NCBI GenBank assembly: GCA_037367405.1 | Contig: JAZKJV010002611.1 | Span: 620,001 to 684,000 of the forward strand | Length of the DNA: 64,000 bases | Direction of reading: 5' to 3' | Source: Ottelia alismoides | Taxonomy: Eukaryota > Streptophyta > Magnoliopsida > Alismatales > Hydrocharitaceae | Shown: in pieces, positions 1-10,538 of the stretch | How the letters are laid out: each line of letters opens with the position of its first letter | Position numbering within the stretch: position 1 is the first letter of the stretch | The notes under the pieces: model-generated | What the model was told of the DNA's origin: nothing | The model's input: only the letters and a program-made list of their open reading frames with translations | Databases searched by the model: none | Translations under genes and position numbers: made by a program

Positions 1-2064
1 TGGATACTCCAGAACTCAGAAGGGGTACAAGTGCTATGATCCATTGCGCAGACGGTACCTAGTTAGTGCAGATGTTATATTTTTTGAATCCGTATGTATT
101 TTTCATCCTCAAGTGATCAGTTGATACCTCCAGCTAATACCGATGCCATTTATGTGACACCACCACCACCATTACCACCATCACCACCACCACCACCAGC
201 AACTCCATCATCTGCACCTCATGTTACTATACCTGTTTCACCACTACCATTTCATTACACTCGCAGGCCTGCTCCAGCTCATGGTCATGACTCGTCACCT
301 AGCTCGCCTAAGGTATGTTCTAAAAATATTACTATTGATGGATCTGATGATGTTTCTGAGCAGGATGAGCCACAGAGGACAGACGAGGCCACAGTTGATT
401 TAGATGTTCCCATTGCTATACGCAAGTCGAAGAGAAGCTGCGCTTCATACCCTTTAGCAGCTTCTGTGTCATTTAAACGACTAACTGGAGATTTCAGGAA
501 CTTTGTGGTCGCCTTGTCTGTTGTAGATATTCCACGGAGTTACCAAGACGCTATGAAGGATAGTAGATGGCGTCTAGCAATGGAAGAAGAAATGGCAGCA
601 CTTCAGTCTAGAGGAACTTGGTGTCTGGTTCCTATACCTGCAGATGTGTCACCGGTGAGCTGCAAGTGGGTATTTACAGTCAAGTAGTATGCAGATGGTC
701 GTATTGACAGATACAAGGCTCGTCTTGTTGCTCGTGGCTTTACACAGACATACAAGGTGGACTATCTTGATACATTCTCTCCAGTAGCCCGCCATTCCAC
801 TCTACAGATCTTGCTGTCAGTGGTGGTTACTCGTGAGTGGCCGCTATACCAGTTGGATGTGAAGAATGCCTTTCTATATGGTGACTTACAGGAGGAAGTC
901 TATATGCAACAGCCACCCGGTTTTGCTGTTGAGGGGGAGTGTTCCAAGGTGTGCAGACTTCATAAGGCTATCTATGGCCTTAAGCAAAGCCCCAGAGCGT
1001 GGTTTCAGAAGCTCTCAGCTCTTTTTGAAAAACAGCGATATAAACGTTCAAATGTTGATCATTCGTTGTTTGTACAAAAGACTCCCAGAGGTATTATTGC
1101 AATCATGGTCTATGTAGATGACATCTTAATTACAGGTGATGATGTGCAAGGGATAAAGAAGGCGAAAGAAATGCTGGGTAGCGAGTTTGTTACCAAGGAC
1201 CTTGGAGTTCTTAAATATTTGCTGGGACTGGAGTCCGCCAGAAATCCGTATGGGTTGGTAATGTCTCAGAGAAAATATGTCACTGATTTGTTGAGTGAAA
1301 CAGGAATGCTTGGTTGCCGACCTGCTACCACACCAATGGATCCCAGTATGAAGCTATATGATGATGATACAGAGGAGGTGGATAGGAGAAGATACAGAGA
1401 ACTGGTGGGCAAACTTATATATGTCACTATCACTAGGCCCGGCATAGCCTTTGCTGTGAGTCGAGGGAGCCAGTTCATGGAGCAAGCACGTCAGGTCCAC
1501 ATGAATGCAATACATATGATACTCAGGTATCTCAAGTCATCCCCAGGTGCAGGTCTGTTGTTCAAGAAAGACAAGGTAATCTCTATCTCATCTTGTGCAG
1601 ATGCAGATTATACAGGATGTCCCAAGGACAGGAAGTCCACCTCTGAGTTTGCTGTGTATGTTGGAGATTCCCTAATCTCGTGGGGGAGCAAAAAACAAAC
1701 TGTGGTAGCAAGGTCTAGTACTGAATCTGAATATAGGGCTATGGCCCAAGTTAGTACAGAAATGATGTGGGTAAAAGCTGTGCTTACAGATTTACATATA
1801 GAAGTCCCACTTCCTGTGGCTTTAGAATGTGACAATCAGGCGGCCTTGTTCATTGTAAACATTCCAACATTCCATGAACGAACCAAGCACATTGAAGTTG
1901 ATTGTCACTTTATCCGTGACATGATCCAGAAGGGATTTATTGCTACTTCCCATGTTAGTTCAGAAAATCAAACTGCTGATATTTTTACCAAGGCATTACT
2001 ACGAGGCCCGTTTCAGAAGTGTGTGTCCAAGCTGAGCATGATTGATATCCATGCTCCATCTTGA
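1..2064 (+). pseudogene. Copia-1 pol remnant (integrase end, reverse transcriptase, RNase H)
   Basis: This is the 3' two thirds of a Ty1/copia gag-pol; its 5' part lies outside the window. From 2 to about 92 the frame reads the integrase C-terminal motif GYSRTQKGYKCYDP, then loses one base near 92-94, and the next frame continues from 94. A TAG at 685-687 stops the frame inside the conserved FTVK.Y.ADG stretch at the start of the RT. The same frame resumes and stays open from 757 to 2064. It holds the RT motifs [18 protein letters not shown] and YVDD (about 1112) and the RNase H motifs ADADYTGCPKDRKST and ARSSTESEYRAMAQ. The product would polymerise cDNA and degrade template RNA in retrotransposon particles. 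With one frameshift and one nonsense codon this copy cannot make the full polyprotein. Confidence 0.93.
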
Positions 2065-2071
2065 GGGGGAG

Positions 2072-2216
2072 TGTAAACATATATTCTCTACTTATGTAGC
2101 CTTTCTACTATTTTCCATTCATGTCGTACTGTTTATGTAATTTACCCATAGGCTACTCTCCTATATAAGAGAGCCTAGGGCTGATGGAATAAACAAGTTC
2201 TTCTATTTTCCCAACA
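2072..2216 (+). repeat. Copia-1 3' LTR
   Basis: The LTR is 145 bp, starts TGTAAACAT and ends CCAACA, directly after the polypurine tract GAGGGGGAG (2063-2071), which overlaps the pol stop codon. It carries the TATA-like CTATATAAGA at 2161 and the GAATAAACAAGTTCT segment shared with the Copia-3 LTRs. The partner 5' LTR is outside the window, so no target duplication can be checked. Confidence 0.9.
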
Positions 2217-3779
2217 ATATTCACAACCCAAAATAAAATGTAAATTACATTTTCAATTTAATGTCCAATGTGAATCCAATTCACATCAATATTTAATTAT
2301 CAAATGTAAATTACAAATAGCTCTCTCTTATATATTATAAATCATATTTATAATATATATGACTAATATGGATATTGCTATCCACATTATTCATATCCAT
2401 GATAATTAAGTCACATTTAATCATCTTGGATCTCTATTCTCTTGTGCCTAAATAATATGAATCACATTCACATTATTTACATCTTTGATAATTAAATCAT
2501 ATTTAATTAGATAAATCTTCTTATAATATGAATCAAATTCATATTATTCATGATAATTAAATCACATTTAATTATACATTTTCTCAATGCTCGGATACAT
2601 AATATCAACAATGAAATTATCCTGAACCCTTTCAAGGATAATGTGCTTTCTCCGCGAATACTTGGAGATAAGGACAGGGCGATTGTATTGTTCCACGTAT
2701 AGTGACTTGGATATTGAGATCATATCTCAAATCCAGATCGCAGGACTCCCATAGATGCTTGATCAAATCAAGACCGTAAATCTAATCTTATCATTGCATC
2801 TGAATCACATTCATGTCCAACATTTGGAGCAATGTCAGATCACTTCTCTACTGAGAGGAGTCACTAAAATCCAGACCCGTTTCATCACTCCCTAGGAATG
2901 GAAGCGTCATGGTTATACAATCGTTTACGATCACATCACCCTCATGTATTCTCAATACCTGTACATCCTGCATACTGGAAGACTCAAAATAAACCCGAAG
3001 TATTTGATCAACTTTATATTGTCTACTTCATGGTTTTATCAGTAAGTTTCTCATTCGATCATTGGGAGTTGGTATTGATCATATACTTTCCAAAAGCGTA
3101 TATCACACTACAAATTCAGTCACGCTTCCAAAGCGAGACGACCGTACGCACGGAATTTGATTCTTCCCAATATCTTATGAGTGAGCTCATGTCTTCTGGT
3201 TCAATAAATGAACCTGTATGATCCCTTTGAGAGATCGTATTACTCATATGCCCTTATACGCAAACCAGCGCGCCGGTGTATAAACCTTGGTTAGGTCATC
3301 AACCTATTGGTCTGCCAAATGTACATACTTAGACATATAGTAACACATCTGTCTCCGGTCAGAGTATGCGTGCCTGTATCGTGACAACATACGATATAGG
3401 ACTTTGGTTATCTCGATCTCGTTAAGTCAACTCTTTGACCTAACTAATCTGACACCTCTGAATCTCTATTCCTATGCAGAGGACCTGCATCAAGAGGTCG
3501 ATCAGATATCAGCCTTTAGAGATAAGGATTGTCATCTCCTACTCAGGATGGAGATCATCTCTTAACAATCATTTGACGGTGCTTGATGAGTCCTCAATCT
3601 AACTCTTTAGATATTCATCCAAGCACCAACCTCTACGATTCAACAGTTGAATCAACAACTGTATGATCATCAAGATGGCCATGGTACATAACCCTAATTG
3701 TACTAAGGGACCTATTATGAAATTATTTATTCTTCATTTCAGATCAGGGAATGATATTTGCAATAACATTTATTGCATA
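2217..3779. other. AT-rich non-coding segment, probable decayed repeat
   Basis: No coding frame is credible here; the longest (2898-3221, 107 codons) matches nothing I know. The first 400 bp are very AT-rich and repetitive, and the remainder is unique-looking DNA of ordinary composition. It may be an old LTR or untranslated part of another element, but no primer site, polypurine tract or TG...CA boundary could be placed. Confidence 0.5.
2401..2585. repeat. Degenerate AT-rich direct repeats
   Basis: A motif close to GATAATTAAATCACATTTAA recurs at 2401, 2487 and 2552. Between copies lie small palindromes such as AATATGAATCAAATTCATATT's two 9-bp arms near 2525-2545. Spacing is uneven (86 and 65 bp), so this is a decayed tandem array and not a simple microsatellite. 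Confidence 0.7.
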
Positions 3780-4414
3780 ATGGCTCGCCGTGGGCTCGCA
3801 TGTCCAACAGAGACCACGCTCACCACCTGGGCAACTAGGGCCTTGAGTGCCTAGACAATCATGGACCCTTTCCCAAGCATAACCAATCTTCTATTTTTAT
3901 ATCGCTTCATTTTTCCACCATTGCCTCTCCCCAAGAATGAAGAGGAGGAAGTTGGCAAATCGGTCCCAATAGCAATCTCCCAAGCAAGGACTGCTTGGTC
4001 GAGATTAGTTGTCCAAGGAGGGAATGCATACTAAATACTAGACCTAATTAACGGAGGTGGTCCCAACAACAGTCTCCAAAGCAAGGACTGCTTGGTCGAG
4101 AGTATCAATACAAGGAGGGAAGGCATGCAAAATACTAGACCCAATTAGCGGAGGCTCTTGAGGGGGCAAGATTCCTCATCTGCACCTCATGATGTTTACT
4201 GGTAACTGTTGCTATAGTATTTTCGAAGGGAAAGGCATCTTGGAGATCCTCCGATGAGGTTTTGATAGGAGGTTCAATAGGTGATTCTTCCATCTAACCT
4301 AAAATGGGTTCTACAACAACGCATGTACCATGCTCAAATAAAGGGTCGATATTGGGTTCAAAAGTCATACCCTTATCGGTTTTAACTAAATTGTTATCGG
4401 ATTCATGGGAGATT
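3780..4414 (-). other. Host locus segment 1 with short decayed minus-strand frames
   Basis: This is the left piece of the sequence that Copia-2 entered. On the minus strand a stop-limited frame of 53 codons (4135-4293, starting MEESPIEPP) and an upstream one containing NIDPLFEHGTCVVVEPILG look like fragments of a former protein. They are short and interrupted, and I do not recognise the family. The segment probably continues into 9519-10197 and 22795-23595, where other minus-strand frames and a zinc-knuckle signature occur. Confidence 0.4.
3962..4155. repeat. Tandem duplication of a 97-bp unit
   Basis: Unit 1 is 3962-4058 and unit 2 is 4059-4155. Both start GGTCCCAA, share GCAAGGACTGCTTGGTCGAG and end near CCAATTAGCGGAGG or a close variant. 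They differ by scattered substitutions, so the duplication is old. It lies just upstream (plus-strand sense) of the Copia-2 insertion. Confidence 0.85.
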
Positions 4415-4566
4415 TGTTGGGAAAAGAGTCTTCGTTAATGATTCAAGAAAACCCTAGGCTCTCTTATATAGGGAGAGACCTTAAGGGTAAATTACAAAGA
4501 AGTCTATATAAGAGAAAGAAATAACGACAAGATACATAAAGTGATAATAAAGAAACTATCTATACA
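4415..4566 (-). repeat. Copia-2 3' LTR
   Basis: 152 bp, TGTTGGG...ATACA in plus orientation. On the minus strand it carries the TATA-containing core CCCTATATAAGAGAGCC (around 4457-4473), shared with the other small Copia LTRs here. It differs from its partner at 9362-9513 at four bases. Confidence 0.95.
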
Positions 4567-4573
4567 CTCTCCC

Positions 4574-7500
4574 TCAAGGTGGAGCATAGATATCTATCAT
4601 GCTCAGCTTGGATGAACATCTCTGAAAAGATCCTCTGAGCAGTGGCTTGGTAAATACATCTGCCATCTGATCTTCTGAGCTCACATATGCAGTAGATATC
4701 AATCCTCTCTGAATGAAATCCCTAGTGTAGTGGCAGTCAACTTCAATATGCTTGGTCCTTTCAAGGAAAGCTGGGTTGTTGGCAATGAATAGTGCTGCCT
4801 GATTGTCACACTGAAGCTTCATAGGTAGCGGCACAGCTACATGTAGATCTTCTAGTACAGAACGAACCACATCATTTCCGTGCTGGCTTGAGCCATGGCC
4901 CTATATTCGAATTCGACACTGGACCTTGCCACAACAGTTTGTTTCTTGCTTTTCCAAGAAACCAGAGAGCCTCCAACAAACACTGCGAACCCTGAGGTTG
5001 ATTTTCGATCCTTAGGGCATCCTACATAATCTGCGTCTGCACATGCTGAGATGGATAAGTCTGTGCCCTTTCTGAATAGCAGCCCTGACCCTGGAGAAGA
5101 CTTCAGATACCTCAGTATCATGTGTATAGCATCCATGTGAACCTGTCTTGGCTGCTTCATAAATTGACTCACCCTGATAACTGCAAATTGAATGTCTGGG
5201 CAAGTTATGGTAATGTAGAGGAGTTTTCCCACCATTTCTCTATATCTCCTCTTATCTACTTCATCAGTATCACCATCATACAGCTTCACGCTAGGGTCCA
5301 TGGGAATACTTGATGGTTTGCATCCATCCATGCTAGTCTCAGTCAGGAAGTCTGTAATGTACTTCCATTGGGTCATCACCAAGCCCTGTGCATTCCTTGC
5401 AAATTCCAACCCCAGAAAATATCTTAGGGTCCCAAGATCCTTTGTAACAAACTGATGGCCTAGGAATGCCTTCGCCCTCTCTATGCCCTGATCATCATCT
5501 CCTGTAACAAGAATATCATCCACATAAAGCATAATGACAACCGTACCTGCCGATGACTTCTGGACAAACAACGAGTGATCGGCATTTGACCTCTTGAATC
5601 CCTGTTGCTCAATTAGGTTGGACAGCTTCTGGAACCATGCTCTCGGACTCTGTTTGAGGCCATATATCGCCTTGTGAAGTCTACAAACCATGTGCGTCTC
5701 CCCCTCAGCAGTAATCCCATGTGGCTGTTGCATGTAGACTTCCTCCTGTAAGTCCCCGTAGAAAAAGGCATTCTTGACATCTAGTTGAGATATACTCCAA
5801 TCACGGACCACAGCAACAGACAAGAGAATACGAAGGGTAGAATGTCGCACCACTGGAGAGAAGGTATCCATGTAATCCACACCATAGGTTTGTGTAATCC
5901 CACATGCGACCAAGCGTGCTTTGTACCTATCCAACGCGCCATCTGCATGATATTTGAGTGTGAAGACCCACTTACAGCTCACAACGGATGCATCAGGAGG
6001 CGCAGGGACCAAAGACCATGTGCCACGGGACTGTAAGGCCTTCATCTCTTCTTCCATAGCCAATCTCCAGCAATCATTCTTCAAAGCCTCCTGGTATGTC
6101 CGTGGTATATCCACGGAAGGCAAGGCTGTGGCAAACCTCTGAAACTCACCAGTGAGACGGTGAAAGGAAACCTGTAAAGCAAATGGATAAGAAGTACACT
6201 GCCTCCTCTGCTTCCGAATAGCAATCGGAACATCAAGATCATCATCTGTTGTACTGGATGGGCTAGAGTCGTCCTATACTGAGGAATCCTGCACATGTAC
6301 CAAACCTGACCCGTCAGTAGTAATGCCATCTGACCATACCTGAGGCGTGATGATTGGCTGATGTGTGGTTTGAGCAGGACCTGACCGACGCGTATAGAAT
6401 TTAGGTAATGGCGAAACGATAGGTCGTGGAATGGGTAGAGGTGGAGGTGGTGGTGGAGGTGGTGGTGCTGGTGTGGTGACTTGCAAAGGGGACGACTCAG
6501 GTGAACTCCATGTAGGTGGTGGAGGAACATAGACGTCATCAGTGGTAGTGGATAGTACCATTCTGTCACCTGCAGGCGAGAAATACATGACAGACTCAAA
6601 GAAAGTGACATCAGCACTCACAAAGTACCTCTTAGTCGTTGGGTCATAACACCGATAGCCCTTCTGAGTCCTGGAATAGCCAACAAAGACGCACTTGACT
6701 GCTCTGGGAGAGAGTTTGTCAAGTCCGGGAGATAGACGATGAACGAAAGCCACAGTACCAAAGACACGTGGAGTCAGTGAGAATAACTCCTTGTCTGGAA
6801 AAAGAAGAGAGATAGGTATCTTCTCACCAAGAACTGAGGATGGCATTCGATTGACCATATAACATGCAGTAAGAACAGCGTCGCCCCAGAATGAAATAGG
6901 AGCACAACTCTGAATCAACAGGGTACGAGTAATATCCAAGAGATGGTGATGCTTTCTTTCCGCCACACCATTTTGTTGTGAAGTATAAGCACAAGTGGTT
7001 TGGTGAATAATACCCTTTGATTAAAGAAAGTGAGAAAGTGAGCGTGTACAAAATTCTAGGGTATTATCCGTCCGCACATATTTGACTGAGGAAGAGAAAA
7101 CATTGTGCATTTCATTAATCAAATTCTTGATCACATCTCCTGCTTCAGATTTATGCTTTAAAAGAAAGACCCATGACGCACGAGAAAAATCATCCACTAC
7201 CACAAGATAGAACCTGTGCCCCTGATGATCGGGAACACGACTCGGACCCCATATATCTATATGTAACAACTCAAACGGGGAGCTACTGCTCCGACTTTGA
7301 CGACTTGGAAAGCTCGACCTACGATGCTTTCCCAACTAACATGCTTCACAGCGGAAAGACGAACTAGGAGAGATCTAGGGCAGGAGATGGCGCATTTTCT
7401 GGAGCGGAAGGTGACCAAACCGGAGATGCCAGATGTACGAAGAGACTGGTCCGGCAGAATGAGAAGAGACGCCAACATAGGAATTCCGAACCAGCCGATA

Positions 7501-8853
7501 TAAACCACTCTGCTCAGAGCCACAACCAATCACCTTGCCCGTGAGTATTTCCTGAAAAATGAGAGAAGACGGGTCAAATATAGCACGACAATTCAGATCC
7601 TTCGTGATCTGACTAATAGATAGCAAATTCATTGAGAACTCAGGAGCATGTAGGACGTTCTGTAGCTGCATAGTGGAGGATAGGACGACCTCCCCCTGTC
7701 CAACAAGGGGCGAATGGGTACCATCTGCTATCTGTACTGAACGGACGGGAGGAATGTCCCTGTAGGCCTGTAATCTATCTCTATCTCGGCAGAGATGATA
7801 TGTGGCTCCGAAATCTATAACCCAGTCAGATATATCATGAGGTGGTATGGAAGCAGTAGATCTACCTGAGGTACTAGCCGCGGCTGATGAACTGGCAGAG
7901 GCAGTAGCAGCAATATCTGAAGAACCACCAGACGAATCACCAGATGAATGTGGCATAATATCTCGGAGACGGGCCACAAGTTCGTCGAATCGATTATCTG
8001 CAGCAGACGGTAATGGAGATTGTTAGTGCTCTGCAACACGTGCCGATGTTGGGAACCCATGCTTCGAATAGCATGTCTCCTCCGAGTGTCCTGTGCAGTG
8101 ACAATAGGAGCATGTCTGACTGAAGCGACCACCCCTTCCCTGGGGTCCACGGCCACATCCACGACCACGACCAGAAGGCCGTCCACCTCTCCCACACGAG
8201 ACTGCCATCGCTGAAGGTAGTGGAGTAGAAGAGCTGGAGGAAACTGGAATGCGACTGAGCCTTCTGTAAACATCTTCCACTGTAGGAATAACTGCATCAG
8301 CTAGGATCTGAGATCGAGCGGCATCATACTCAGGATCAAGAGCCGCAAGTAGAACACCAACCATGGTGGCATTGCGAAACGCCTTCTGTTGTTCAGGAGT
8401 TGCATTGAGAGGAATGGTATTGTATAACTTCTCAAACATCCCTCTTAGGGATGTGTAAAGGGAATGGAGAGGTATGCCATTCTGGTTCATTGTGAAGATG
8501 TCATGTTGAAGCTGCAACATCTTCGTCTCATTTCGCACCTGCGAATATGTAGCGGCAAGAATGTGCTACATTGCCTTAGCAGTGGGCTGATGGAGAACGT
8601 CGTTAGCAATCTCCATCATCAATGTACCAGACAACCAGACCTTCGCATAGGAGTCATCAGCCTCTCATGAGGCATAAATCCCAGTCTTCTCCGTGGGCTC
8701 ATCCTCGGTAAGAATGTGCTTCTTACCATTCGACTTCATGAGGCTCATGAACTGCATAGCCCAGAGCTCATAGTTAGACCCGTCCATCTTGACTATTGGC
8801 GCAGGACCTTTAAATGCGCCGGTGGAGGGCATATCGACTTTCGATTCTGACAT
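4574..8853 (-). pseudogene. Copia-2 gag-pol with six in-frame stops and one frameshift
   Basis: One minus-strand frame runs from MSESKVDMPS (ATG at 8853) to about 4862, then one lost base (a CCC run reduced to CC near 4870, compared with Copia-5) moves the RNase H end into another frame. In-frame stops lie at 8665 (TGG to TGA relative to Copia-5), about 8550, 8023, 7375, 7021 and 6274. Domains in order: gag, zinc knuckle CSYCHCTGHSEETC, protease region where the usual DSGA reads DFGA, pre-integrase and integrase (HIDIWGP, VRTDNTLEF, GVAERKHHH), a proline-rich linker, RT with YVDD near 5515, and RNase H. The protease change and the stops make the copy non-functional. I start at MSESK because Copia-5 starts there and the leader stem-loop lies just upstream. 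Confidence 0.92.
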
Positions 8854-8899
8854 ACTGCCGCTTGGAGAAGAACTAGGATATGTAGGCACGATGATGAAT

Positions 8900-8956
8900 G
8901 TCTACACCAACTGCATCGGATTTGAGTGCGTATGTAGACGTTACGCACTCAAATCC
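8900..8956 (-). other. Leader stem-loop with loop-complementary site, Copia-2
   Basis: On the transcript strand a perfect 15-bp stem GGATTTGAGTGCGTA pairs across 8942-8956 and 8918-8932, with a 9-nt loop (8933-8941) containing GTCTACA. After 11 nt comes TGTAGAC (8900-8906), a perfect 7-nt complement of the loop. The site ends 46 nt before the gag ATG. The same arrangement occurs in Copia-3, -4 and -5. Confidence 0.75.
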
Positions 8957-9348
8957 ATATAACGGACGAAGAGAGGACTAGGGCACGCCTCAAAGGAGGC
9001 TTATAGCCCTTGCAGCGGCTGGGAGCCACCTAGGGATCTGCGCGGCGGCCTGTGGAAGCACCGGAGGGCCTACAGCGGCAGTTGGTGGCCTCCGCCGGTG
9101 GGCTGGAGCCTCTGGCGGCTGGCTGGGGCCTCCGGCGGAGGGTTGGGTGTCCCAGGAAGAGAGATGGCGGCGGAGGGCGGAGGGCGGAGGCTGGGGCCTC
9201 CGACAGTGACCTAGGGCGATGGGAGCCCCAGGAAGAGAGAGAGAGGCGGCGGCGGGGTGGGATAAAGGAAGAGAGAGAGAGGCGGCGGCGGTGCCGAGGA
9301 GAGGGAGGCGGGTGGGGAAAGAGGGCGGCGGGTGGAGAGCCCTAGGGT
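8957..9348 (-). other. GC-rich 5' leader of Copia-2
   Basis: This is untranslated leader between primer site and stem-loop. In plus orientation it is a purine-rich run of GGAAGAGAGAGAG and GGCGGCGG motifs. The only frame in it (9052-9345, plus) is low-complexity and antisense to the element, so I do not call it a gene. Copia-5 has a closely similar leader at 28401-28792. Confidence 0.8.
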
Positions 9349-9361
9349 GGCTCTAATACCA

Positions 9362-9513
9362 TGTTGGGAAAAGAGTCTTCGTTAATGATTCAAGAAAACC
9401 CTAGGCTCTCTTATATAGGGAGAGACCTTAAGGGTAAATTACAAAGAAGTTTATATAAGAGAAAGAAATAACGACAAGATACATAAAGTTTTAATAAAGA
9501 AACTATCTCTACA
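9362..9513 (-). repeat. Copia-2 5' LTR
   Basis: 152 bp, TGTTGGG...CTACA. The minus-strand end abuts the tRNA-Met primer site at 9361. The TATA core is at about 9404-9420. Confidence 0.95.
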
Positions 9514-9518
9514 AGATC

Positions 9519-10197
9519 CATTTTCTAGCTTTGACACTTCAATTGTGGGTCCAGAGACCTGTTGAAACGAACCTCCAAACTTCGCAGTCAGATCCAAATG
9601 ATTTAGGTTATCTTGGGTCTGCCTTAGAGGCCACGCTCCTCCAACATATGCTTTGAACAAAACCCTTGGACCGATAAGGATAGCTATATGCGATGGAATA
9701 GGAACTTCCTGAGGGATTGACAATGACGTGTTTGGTCCCATTTTGAAATTCCAAGTTTAACCTTTTTTTGAAATTCAAATTTCTAATCTCAGCAAATCCT
9801 CCTCCATGGAGATTGTTTCTTGGTTTTGCTTCAAGAATTTCCTTGTTGTTGCAACTAGTTCTTCCACTGCAACAAGCAAATCCACCTCCTGTGAGGTAGC
9901 CGAACTCATGATGATAGGCACCGTTCTTTGTAACGAGGGCGGTGGCGATGGTGAAGGTTTCCCCTGCACTCGCAATCGCAAGGAAAACTGCCCCACCTTC
10001 ATTGTGCTAATGTTCTTTGCAACAAGGACTCTTGAGCACTCCAGAACCGCAATTGTGACCAAAGGGTCAGGACCTGGTACACAGCCATTAGCAAGGATCT
10101 TTGAAACAAACCCAAGCTCTCTCAAGGTCGGTCTTAGGGCTTCAACCATGCAGGAGAGGAACAAAACCCCATAGATCTGAACCACCTTCAACGTTGT
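9519..10197 (-). other. Host locus segment 2 with minus-strand frames of unknown origin
   Basis: This segment lies between Copia-2 and Copia-3. Two minus-strand frames stand out: about 9515-9741 (MGPNTSLSIPQEVPIPSHIA, which would also read into the LTR) and 9775-10191 (138 codons). An antisense frame of similar length (9806-10174) overlaps the second, so openness alone proves little. No domain is recognised. Joined across Copia-3 the minus-strand frame is preceded by the CCHC-like remnant in 22795-23595, so these may be parts of one degenerate protein gene. Confidence 0.35.
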
Positions 10198-10345
10198 TGT
10201 AGAGATATTTCTATAGTTTATGTACTCGTATGTTATGTTTATTTTCTTTGTTCCACCTTATGTAATTTACCCATAGGCTTTCTCTATATAAGAAAGCCTA
10301 AGGTTCCCTGGAATAAACAAGTTCTCATTCTCATTTCCACCAACA
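10198..10345 (+). repeat. Copia-3 5' LTR
   Basis: 148 bp, TGTAGAGATA...CCAACA, with TATA-like TCTCTATATAAG at 10281. It shares TATGTAATTTACCCATAGGC with Copia-1 and is followed directly by the tRNA-Met primer site. Confidence 0.95.
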
Positions 10346-10436
10346 TGGTATCAGAGCCTCCACCCTAAAAACCCTAACCCATCGCCCCCCTTCCCTCTCA
10401 ACTCGGCATTGTCCCCTTCTCTTTCTACTTCTTCAT

Positions 10437-10492
10437 GGATTTGAGTGCATAAGTCTACATATGTACTCAACTCCATACATGTTTATGTAGAC
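10437..10492 (+). other. Leader stem-loop with loop-complementary site, Copia-3
   Basis: Arms 10437-10451 (GGATTTGAGTGCATA) and 10460-10474 pair with one wobble and one mismatch. Compared with Copia-2 and -5, a G-C pair at position 13 is replaced by A-T, which is a compensatory change. The loop holds GTCTACA (10453-10459) and the perfect complement TGTAGAC follows at 10486-10492, 11 nt after the stem and 46 nt before the gag start position. Confidence 0.75.
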
Positions 10493-10538
10493 AGTTATTC
10501 ATTGGTCTACAAACCCTAGTTCTTCGTCTCCGGCCACT

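Larger units (their letters stand above)
4415..9513 (-). mobile_element. Copia-2, complete but decayed Ty1/copia element
   Basis: This 5.1-kb element has two 152-bp LTRs that differ at four positions (about 97 percent identity), so the insertion is fairly recent. On the minus strand the order is 5' LTR (9362-9513), primer site TGGTATTAGAGCC complementary to initiator tRNA-Met (9349-9361), GC-rich leader, gag-pol, polypurine tract (4567-4577) and 3' LTR (4415-4566). Flanks are AGATT (4410-4414) and AGATC (9514-9518), a 5-bp duplication with one mismatch. The element is closely related to Copia-5, sharing LTR, leader and gag-pol. It sits in the old host locus between segments 1 and 2. Confidence 0.95.

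Noticed and set aside
9052..9345. 97-codon plus-strand open frame rich in Gly, Arg and Glu
   Set aside because: It is low-complexity, antisense to the Copia-2 leader and has no domain; GC-rich purine repeats create it.
2072..10345. Pairing of the Copia-1 LTR (2072) with the similar LTR at 10198 as one element
   Set aside because: Their sequences differ clearly and the 10198 LTR pairs with 22655 through a perfect GTTGT duplication.
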